The position numbers were made by a program, and so were the translations under genes. Of a DNA stretch of 8,152 nucleotides, positions 1 through 6,698 are shown one piece after another. The notes beneath the pieces are model-generated. The model had not been told where the DNA came from. It was given only the letters and a program-made list of their open reading frames with translations, and searched no databases. How positions within the stretch are numbered: the first letter of the stretch is position 1; each line of letters opens with the position of its first letter. The DNA is from Terriglobales bacterium (GTDB taxonomy: Bacteria > Acidobacteriota > Terriglobia > Terriglobales > Acidobacteriaceae), in assembly GCA_030043575.1 (NCBI GenBank), contig JASHXK010000230.1, forward strand, positions 1 to 8,152, read 5' to 3'.

Positions 1-2
1 GT

Positions 3-761
3 GGCGCGCGGCCGCTCTACCTCAGTTCGGCACTGATTCTTGAGGAAGGCTTGCCGATGGCGACACTGCGCCGTGTGATCGAGTCGATGCGCTCTTCGGC
101 TGCAGCGGCCGGCGTGCAGCTCGTCACCGGCGACACCAAGGTCGTTGACAAAGGAAAGGGCGACGGAATCTTCGTTAACACCGCCGGCATTGGTGTGATC
201 GAACACAAGCTTTCGATCTTGCCAGGAAATGTTCGGCCGGGAGATGCGATTCTGTTGAGCGGCGACATTGGCCGCCACGGTATCGCGATCATGGCTACGC
301 GCGAAGGACTGTCTTTCGAGAACGCAGTCGAATCGGATTGTGCCGCATTGTGGGAGCCGGTAAAAGCTTTGCTGGACGCGGGTGTGGAGATTCATTGCCT
401 GCGCGATCTGACGCGCGGCGGGCTGAGCAGCGGATTGATCGAGATTGCCGAGGCGGCCGACGTCCGCTGCGCCGTGAATGAAGTTGACATTCGCGTTCTC
501 GACGAAGTTGCTGGAGCCTGCGAAATCCTGGGGCTGGATCCGCTCTACCTCGCCAACGAGGGGCGTTTCGTGGTGTTTGTTCCCGAGCAGGAAGCCGAGC
601 GGGCGGTTGAGATTCTCCGTGGCGCCGAGGTGAGCAGTGAAGCGGCACGCATCGGAAGAGTCGTCGATGGCCCGGCGGGATTGGTCACCCTGAAAACGCA
701 GCTGGGAACCGAGCGGATTGTCGACATGCTGAGCGGCGAACAGTTGCCGCGCATTTGCTAG
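3..761 (+). CDS. hypE: HypE, carbamoyl-dehydratase of [NiFe]-hydrogenase maturation (5' partial)
   Basis: HypE accepts a carbamoyl group from HypF on its C-terminal cysteine and dehydrates it with ATP to a thiocyanate. That group supplies the CN ligands of the NiFe(CN)2CO centre through HypC-HypD, in the cytoplasm. The frame is open from position 3 and reads G-A-R-P-L-Y-L-S-S-A, an internal stretch of HypE, so the true start lies upstream. A TTG at 51 is only an internal leucine. About 252 residues are visible, so roughly 80-90 N-terminal residues are missing compared with usual HypE proteins. Visible signatures are the AIRS/PurM-type DTKVV near visible residue 45, RDLTRGG in the middle, ANEGRF further on, and the exact C-terminal Pro-Arg-Ile-Cys whose cysteine is the modified residue. 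The gene is followed after 228 bp by a hydrogenase endopeptidase, which supports the assignment. Nothing suggests inactivation. Confidence 0.95.
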   Translation, partial: GARPLYLSSALILEEGLPMATLRRVIESMRSSAAAAGVQLVTGDTKVVDKGKGDGIFVNTAGIGVIEHKLSILPGNVRPGDAILLSGDIGRHGIAIMATREGLSFENAVESDCAALWEPVKALLDAGVEIHCLRDLTRGGLSSGLIEIAEAADVRCAVNEVDIRVLDEVAGACEILGLDPLYLANEGRFVVFVPEQEAERAVEILRGAEVSSEAARIGRVVDGPAGLVTLKTQLGTERIVDMLSGEQLPRIC

Positions 762-787
762 GGCTTAGGATTACTGTAAGGGTTTGC

Positions 788-932
788 GGGTGGAGCACAC
801 CTTCAGGTGTGTATCAGGAAGACGCAATAAGCGGCCGCGCTTTAGCGCCTGAGGCAGGTTCTCTTACCTCAGTGGCTAAAGCCGATTTCTTGCCTGAACT
901 TTAAACTGCACCGCTGAAGCGGTGCTCCACCC
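788..932. repeat. Composite nested palindromic element A
   Basis: This element fills most of the gap between hypE and the endopeptidase gene. The outer arms share an inverted GGGTGGAGCAC (788-798) and GTGCTCCACCC (922-932). Each arm also folds alone: CACACC-TTCA-GGTGTG at 796-811, and GCACCGC-TGAA-GCGGTGC at 908-925. Inside lie two more hairpins in opposite orientation, GCGCTTTAGCGC at 837-848 and GGCTAAAGCC at 874-883, with partly complementary flanks. The plan matches elements at 1475-1607 and 6373-6502 although the outer stem sequence differs. It has no coding capacity and no T-run expected of a simple terminator. It resembles REP/BIME-type or MITE-like repeats; which of these is unknown. 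Confidence 0.8.
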
Positions 933-989
933 CTGCGTAAAACTGGAAAAGCCTTGGCGTCTGAAGCGGCCCACATTTTGGGGTTACAC

Positions 990-1478
990 GTGTCGCACAC
1001 TCTGATCATCGGCTACGGGAACGTACTGCGCGAGGACGACGCTGCCGGATATCGCGCCGCCGAAGAATTGCAACAGCACTATCGCGATGATCCCGGCGTG
1101 GTGGCGATCGCGTGTCATCAGCTCACGCCGGAGATGGCGCTGGATATTGCGCAGAGCGAGTTCGTCGTCTTTCTCGACGCATCCTCGGCGGACGAGCCAG
1201 GCAGAATCTCGCAAACCAGCATCCAGCCTCAGGCTTGTGAGGTTAGATTCACACACCAACTGACTCCGGCTGAGCTGTTGTCGCTGGCTGAAAAATTGTA
1301 CGGCCACGCACCGGAGGCCGTCGGCCTCACCCTGGCAGGCTGGTCATTCAAGCTCAGGAACAAACTCTCTCGCCGCGCCGAAGTGCTCTTGCCGGTATTG
1401 GTTGGTCAGGCGAAAGACGCCGTGGAGAATCACCGCCGGCCGGTTTCTCTGGAACCTGTGTCATCCATTGGTTCGTAA
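990..1478 (+). CDS. [NiFe]-hydrogenase maturation endopeptidase (HyaD/HybD-like, peptidase family M52)
   Basis: Enzymes of this family clip the C-terminal extension from the hydrogenase large subunit after Ni insertion, closing the active site. With the GTG start at 990 the product is 162 residues, close to the 160-195 usual for the family. It opens with the beta strand TLIIGYGN, as in HybD (LVLGVGN). The three nickel-probing positions of HybD (Glu16, Asp62, His93) align with Asp17 in REDDAAG, Asp63 in VFLDAS and His89 in FTHQLTP. The Glu-to-Asp change at the first is conservative. An upstream in-frame TTG at 954 would add 12 residues. GTG 990 is preferred because GGGG lies 6 nt before it and the family normally begins right at the first strand. 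The TAA stop falls inside the left end of a repeat element. The protein is cytoplasmic and probably acts on a hydrogenase encoded beyond the left edge; which hydrogenase class cannot be told. Confidence 0.9.
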   Translation: MSHTLIIGYGNVLREDDAAGYRAAEELQQHYRDDPGVVAIACHQLTPEMALDIAQSEFVVFLDASSADEPGRISQTSIQPQACEVRFTHQLTPAELLSLAEKLYGHAPEAVGLTLAGWSFKLRNKLSRRAEVLLPVLVGQAKDAVENHRRPVSLEPVSSIGS

Positions 1479-1607
1479 CAGGGCGCGACTTTGTCGTGCC
1501 GATCTCCAAACCGGAAATAGGGCTTTAGCCCTCCGCCGGATCCTCAGGGGCTAAAGCCCGTCTTTAGTTGCGGTCCTTGCGGCACGACTGAAGTCGTGCC
1601 CTGTTAC
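1475..1607. repeat. Composite nested palindromic element B
   Basis: The outer arms 1475-1500 and 1581-1607 are inverted copies matching at 24 of 27 positions with one 1-nt gap, and both end in GTAAC/GTTAC. The right arm folds by itself as GGCACGAC-TGAA-GTCGTGCC (1581-1600). Inside, GGGCTTTAGCCC (1520-1531) and its exact reverse complement GGGCTAAAGCCC (1548-1559) form an inner pair, each also a short hairpin. The element separates two convergent genes. It begins inside the last codons of the endopeptidase gene and supplies its stop codon. It could act as a two-way transcription barrier, although no U-tract follows the stems. Confidence 0.88.
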
Positions 1608-1641
1608 AAACCCTGTCCGATTATGGGATGAAGAGAAGCTT

Positions 1642-1667
1642 CCACTCAGGCAAAGAAGCGTGAGTGG
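1642..1667 (-). terminator. Possible weak terminator of the Crp/Fnr gene
   Basis: Just beyond the regulator's stop codon, the minus strand can form a 7-bp stem CCACTCA/TGAGTGG around a 12-nt loop. It is followed by the moderately T-rich AAGCTTCTCTTC. The long loop and broken T-tract make this a weak candidate. Element B lies directly beyond it and may be the real barrier. Confidence 0.3.
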
Positions 1668-1683
1668 GGCATCCGAGCTCGAA

Positions 1684-2397
1684 CTACGCCCCGACTAGCT
1701 TTTCCAGAACTGACTTATTGCGAATGGTGAGAGTAGAACCCTTGAGCACGGCGACTTGACGCTTGCGGAAATCGGCCAGGACGCGGGTCACCGTCTCGCG
1801 TGAGGTGCCGATGATTTGCGCGATCTCCTCGTGAGTAAGTGCCAGCTTGACTTTGGGCTCGGCCTGATCGTGGGTGCTGGCCGTCCACTCCAGCAGCAGC
1901 CGCGCCAGGCGCTCGGGCGCCGAGTGCGACAGCCCCAGGCTGCGGATCTGCTGATAGGCGCTCTGGCAGTCTTTGCTCAGATGTTGTGCCGCCTTCAGAC
2001 AAGCGTCGCCGTGCTGCTGCAGGAATTTCAGGAAGTCGTCGCGTTTGACAAAATTCAGCTGGCAGGGCTGTCCGGTTTCCGCAGTGATTTCATACGGCGT
2101 GCCGGAAACGGTAGCGTGCATGCCCAGCACCTCTCCGGGCTGGGCGATCTTCAGGATCAGGGTCTTGCCCTCGGCCGAAGTCGTGGACATCTTCACTCGC
2201 CCCTTGCACAGCATGTAAATCCCGCGGGGCGACTGGCCCTCGACGAATAGAACCGCGCCGGCGGGATAGGCTGCCGAGTACTTGATCCTGTCGAACGCTT
2301 CCAGAGCTGCCTTAGGGAGTGAGCAAAAGAAGCTATCACTCCGGAGCTTGCAAATCACACAGTTTTCAACCAGCTCAAAGCCGTACGGTGATCCCAC
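1684..2397 (-). CDS. Crp/Fnr-family transcriptional regulator with FNR-like cysteines
   Basis: This 237-residue cytoplasmic DNA-binding protein has a cyclic-nucleotide-binding-type beta-roll (about 35-125), a dimer helix (about 128-160) and a winged helix-turn-helix (about 185-225). N-terminal Cys13, Cys16 and Cys25 (C-x2-C-x8-C), plus Cys112 in the segment TGQPCQLNF, line up with E. coli FNR Cys20, Cys23, Cys29 and Cys122. This suggests an oxygen- or NO-sensitive [4Fe-4S] cluster (inferred). The recognition helix reads TSRETVTRVL: Arg200, Glu201 and Arg205 match CRP Arg180, Glu181 and Arg185, which read TGTGA, whereas FNR has Val-Glu-..-Ser-Arg. The start is GTG 2397, the first in-frame start after an upstream TAG. 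It is preceded by GGAGGG at a short 3-4 nt spacing; an overlapping ATG is out of frame. The gene is divergent from the transporter operon and convergent with the hydrogenase genes. A CRP-like palindrome lies 127 bp upstream. The effector is unknown; a cAMP-type ligand cannot be excluded. Confidence 0.92.
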   Translation of the reverse strand: MGSPYGFELVENCVICKLRSDSFFCSLPKAALEAFDRIKYSAAYPAGAVLFVEGQSPRGIYMLCKGRVKMSTTSAEGKTLILKIAQPGEVLGMHATVSGTPYEITAETGQPCQLNFVKRDDFLKFLQQHGDACLKAAQHLSKDCQSAYQQIRSLGLSHSAPERLARLLLEWTASTHDQAEPKVKLALTHEEIAQIIGTSRETVTRVLADFRKRQVAVLKGSTLTIRNKSVLEKLVGA

Positions 2398-2987
2398 ATG
2401 CCCTCCCGATGTTACCTACTATGCTATCACCCGGGATATTTTGCACATCCCCAATAAGTAGGATTCCGAGCAGGATTCGCCGGAGTGCCGCCGGCCCAAA
2501 GGGCAGCCGACAACCTACCTCCTGGTGACGCTCATCACACCCAGCCGTATCCCCGGTCACAGACCCTGGCCCGTCCGGCGAAGGAAAATCCAGCCCACAA
2601 CGGCTCAACAAGGCGGGAAGCGAGGTCTCATAACTTCCTCCTGTCGGAGCCCGGCTGGCGTACAATCCGTCGCTATCCGGGATGCCGGAACTCCAGGTTC
2701 CGGCTGGCGAAGGCGCACTCCACGGGAGGAAGACTTGACCACTCTCCTCTACCCCATGTCGCTTCCCGCCGACGGTTCTTGGTTCGGCCCGGTCTCGCCC
2801 AGACCTGGCGAGGAAAAGTACGCAACGCAACACTGCGTGGAGGTTCGTTCGAAGAATGCTGTACCGGGTTCGCCGGCAAGATTGCGCGGTTTGGTGCGCC
2901 GGTGGTTTTCAACTGTCCTCGGCCCTGAATTCCAGAATCACTTCCTCCGCAAGGTTAACGAACGTTCGGTAGAAGGGAGATTGCAAC
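2398..2987. other. 590-bp divergent intergenic region, no convincing gene
   Basis: This region lies between the divergent regulator and transporter genes. Open frames cross it on both strands, but their products are Arg/Pro/Ser-rich, resemble no family I know, and overlap the real genes out of frame. It holds a CRP-like palindrome at 2524-2539, a -10-like TACAAT at 2661-2666 without a good -35, and an 8-bp hairpin GCCGGAAC-TCCAG-GTTCCGGC at 2684-2704. Smaller stems are CTCGCC/GGCGAG (2794-2812) and ACGCA/TGCGT (2825-2838). A perfect palindrome CGAACGTTCG sits at 2959-2968, just ahead of the transporter's ribosome binding site. A long structured leader for the transporter mRNA is possible, but I could not match it to any known riboswitch class. 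Confidence 0.6.
2524..2539. promoter_or_regulatory. CRP-type operator, GGTGA-N6-TCACA
   Basis: GGTGA (2524-2528), a 6-bp spacer CGCTCA and TCACA (2535-2539) match 9 of the 10 defined bases of the E. coli CRP consensus TGTGA-N6-TCACA. It is the only near-full match I saw in this intergenic region. It lies 127 bp upstream of a regulator whose recognition helix carries the CRP-type Arg-Glu-..-Arg set, and 448 bp upstream of the transporter start. Autoregulation or control of the divergent operon is inferred, since neither promoter is securely placed. Confidence 0.5.
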
Positions 2988-4247
2988 ATGGCGACCTTAC
3001 AAGCGATCCAGGCGGATGCCCCGATTGAAACTGGCAGCACCGGCTTGAACCGTTGGTGGCGCGTCTTTGGCGGCCTGATGATGAACATCGCTCTCGGCAC
3101 TCTCTACGCCTGGAGCATTTTTGTTGCCCCACTGGAAAAAGAATTCGGCTGGAAGCGGGCGCAGACCTCCACCGTGTTCGGTATTGCCGTGGTGGTGTTT
3201 GCCCTGACCTTTATCGTTGCCGGGCGATTGCAGGATAAATTCGGGCCGTTCTGGGTTTCGCTGACCGGCGGGATTCTGGTCAGCCTGGGCTTCTTCTTGT
3301 GCAGCTACACCCACAGCCTGATGTGGCTGTACGTGTGTTTCGGAGTGATCGGCGGCTTGGGGAACGGCTTCGGCTATTCCACGCCCATACCCGTCATGGC
3401 CAAGTGGTTCCCCGACAAACGAGGTTTGGCGGTGGGACTGGCGGTGGGCGGATATGGTGCAGGGTCCGCGCTGTTTGGGCCGCTGGCAAATCTCAAGCTG
3501 ATCCCTGCGTATGGAGTGCACACCACGTTCCAGATTTTGGGCGCCATCTTCCTGGTCATGACCGTGATCGGCGCGTTTTTACTCAAGAACCCGCCGGCCG
3601 GGTATAAGCCTTCAGGATGGACGCCTGCACCCGCCACCGCCAAGGCGGCGGCCACCACGCAGGACTTCTCACCGGCTGAAGTGTTGCGGACCTCGACCTT
3701 CTACTTTATGTGGATCGCTTATGCCCTGGGCACTCTGGCCGGCTTGATGGTCATCAGCCAACTGGTACCGTTCGCCAAGAGCGTGCACATCTCCAGCGCA
3801 GCGCTGGCCACGATGGGATTGGTGGTGGGCGCGATTGCCAACGCCTCCGGCCGCATCCTGTCGGGCTGGATGTCGGACACGCTGGGCCGCTTGAATGTCT
3901 TGCGCTTGATGATTGGCATTTCCATGGTGGCCATGCCCGTGCTCTACCTGGTCGGCAGCAACGTGACGTGGCTCTATGTTGTCGTGTTCGTTGTCTACTG
4001 GTGTTACGGCACCCAGCTCTCGGTGAATGCCGCAACCGCTGCTGATTTTTGGGGAACCAAGAACGCTGGTATCAACTACGGCATGCTGTTCACCGCTTGG
4101 GGATTCGCCGGCTATTTTGGCGCCAAGATCGGCGGCACCATGTACGACAAGTATCACAATTACCAGATGGCGTTTTACACCGCCGGTGTCCTGGCAGCCG
4201 TTGCCCTGGTTGCGGAATGTCTGGCGCGCCGTCCTAAACACGTTTGA
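2988..4247 (+). CDS. OFA-family MFS transporter, probable monocarboxylate carrier
   Basis: This 419-residue inner-membrane protein has 12 predicted membrane segments (about 25-46, 60-80, 87-105, 111-132, 146-166, 178-200, 236-260, 270-293, 302-322, 326-352, 361-384, 392-412) and a longer central loop at 201-233. Features shared with the oxalate/formate antiporter OxlT are KWFPDKRGLAVG (139-150), the MFS loop GRLQDKFG (79-86) and GRILSGWMSDTLGR (288-301). OxlT binds its dicarboxylate with Arg272 and Lys355. The arginine is kept here as Arg289, but the lysine position in NYGMLFTAWGFAG is Trp371, so oxalate transport is unlikely and a single-charge carboxylate is favoured. Two acyl-CoA-synthetase genes follow, pointing to acetate or propionate (inferred). 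ATG 2988 has GGGAG 8 nt upstream. The next gene begins 104 bp downstream, probably in the same operon. A formate or lactate carrier remains possible. Confidence 0.88.
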   Translation: MATLQAIQADAPIETGSTGLNRWWRVFGGLMMNIALGTLYAWSIFVAPLEKEFGWKRAQTSTVFGIAVVVFALTFIVAGRLQDKFGPFWVSLTGGILVSLGFFLCSYTHSLMWLYVCFGVIGGLGNGFGYSTPIPVMAKWFPDKRGLAVGLAVGGYGAGSALFGPLANLKLIPAYGVHTTFQILGAIFLVMTVIGAFLLKNPPAGYKPSGWTPAPATAKAAATTQDFSPAEVLRTSTFYFMWIAYALGTLAGLMVISQLVPFAKSVHISSAALATMGLVVGAIANASGRILSGWMSDTLGRLNVLRLMIGISMVAMPVLYLVGSNVTWLYVVVFVVYWCYGTQLSVNAATAADFWGTKNAGINYGMLFTAWGFAGYFGAKIGGTMYDKYHNYQMAFYTAGVLAAVALVAECLARRPKHV

Positions 4248-4294
4248 CCGTTTTGCCCGCGCCCGGCCCAGGGTCCGGCACAGTTATTGGAAGG

Positions 4295-4314
4295 GGCACG
4301 GCTTCGGCCGTGCC
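4295..4314 (+). repeat. Intercistronic hairpin with C(UUCG)G tetraloop
   Basis: A perfect 8-bp stem GGCACGGC/GCCGTGCC closes a TTCG loop, giving the very stable C(UUCG)G tetraloop in RNA. It lies in the 104-bp gap between the transporter and the first synthetase and is followed by GAACTT, not a T-run, so full termination is unlikely. The stem nearly matches the GGCACGAC/GTCGTGCC stems of elements B and C, so it may be a solitary unit of the same family. It could stabilise or process the transcript and set different expression levels for the two genes. Confidence 0.75.
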
Positions 4315-4351
4315 GAACTTCGCGTTTCGAGTTCTACGAGGAGTCGTCATC

Positions 4352-6340
<1,989 letters not shown>

Positions 6341-6372
6341 AGTTTTCAGGTATGGAGAGAAAGAGCTTTGTA

Positions 6373-6502
6373 TCAGGGCACGACTTTAGTCGTGCCGTAA
6401 AGGGCTTCCTACCGGCTCGGGCTTTAGCCCTGCCGCCCGGAGCAGGCGCTGAAGCCCATTTAATAAAACGAGGCGTGCGGCACGGCTAAAGTCGTGCCCT
6501 GA
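6373..6502. repeat. Composite nested palindromic element C
   Basis: The outer arms 6373-6396 and 6479-6502 are inverted copies matching at 23 of 24 positions. Each folds alone, the left as GGCACGAC-TTTA-GTCGTGCC (6377-6396). Inner hairpin GGGCTTTAGCCC (6419-6430) is partnered by GGCGCTGAAGCCC (6445-6457), imperfectly complementary to it. The arms nearly repeat those of element B, including the flanking foot GTATCAGGG (GTAACAGGG in B). The element starts about 33 bp after the first synthetase's stop and separates it from the promoter region of the second, so it may limit read-through. Confidence 0.87.
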
Positions 6503-6592
6503 CACGAGGCAAAGCCAGGCCTGAGCTTGTGCTCAGACCAGGTCCCCGCCCCGTCCTCGCGGGCCGGAGCATGCCAGACAACCTCGTTGGAT
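6503..6592. other. Upstream part of the second synthetase's promoter region
   Basis: This is the non-coding stretch between element C and the candidate promoter. It has one small hairpin, CTGAGC-TTGT-GCTCAG at 6521-6536. I see no CRP-type or FNR-type palindrome and no convincing gene here. Confidence 0.5.
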
Positions 6593-6621
6593 TTTAGAAG
6601 TACCGGGCCCGGCGCTAGAAT
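6593..6621 (+). promoter_or_regulatory. Candidate sigma-70 promoter of the second acetyl-CoA synthetase
   Basis: A -35-like TTTAGA (6593-6598, 4 of 6 consensus bases) and a -10-like TAGAAT (6616-6621, 5 of 6) are separated by exactly 17 bp. This predicts a start near 6628 and a leader of about 70 nt. The spacer contains the perfect palindrome CCGGGCCCGG (6603-6612), which could be an operator or just GC-rich sequence. Confidence 0.5.
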
Positions 6622-6698
6622 GCAGCAATAGCGAGCCCGCCGCTGTAAGTTGTTAGCACAAAGTACACAGACATCGAGAAAGCTAAGGAGTAATCGAT

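Noticed and set aside
51..761. TTG at 51 as the start of hypE
   Set aside because: The frame is open upstream to position 3 and encodes conserved HypE sequence there, so the gene is cut by the window edge.
796..811. Simple Rho-independent terminator after hypE
   Set aside because: The hairpin is good but is followed by TATCAGG instead of a T-run, and it is part of the larger composite repeat.
954..989. TTG at 954 as the start of the endopeptidase
   Set aside because: It would add 12 residues before the conserved first strand and has no clear Shine-Dalgarno; GTG 990 fits the family better, though 954 is not excluded.
788..1607. CRISPR array or attachment sites
   Set aside because: The repeats are inverted and nested, not direct repeats with uniform spacers, and no cas, integrase or tRNA sequence is nearby.
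2735..2740. TTGACC as the -35 of a transporter promoter
   Set aside because: No acceptable -10 hexamer occurs 15-19 bp downstream.
2375..2833. Minus-strand open frame of 152 codons
   Set aside because: It overlaps the regulator's start in another frame, has no recognisable motif and no convincing ribosome binding site.
2660..2900. A known riboswitch (cobalamin, TPP, c-di-GMP, fluoride, guanidine or ydaO type)
   Set aside because: None of the conserved core motifs I could recall for these classes is present; only local hairpins are visible.
2525..3028. Plus-strand open frame of 167 codons in the intergenic region
   Set aside because: The product is Arg/Pro/Ser-rich without a recognisable fold or motif, and it overlaps the transporter start out of frame. 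GC-rich DNA readily gives such chance frames.
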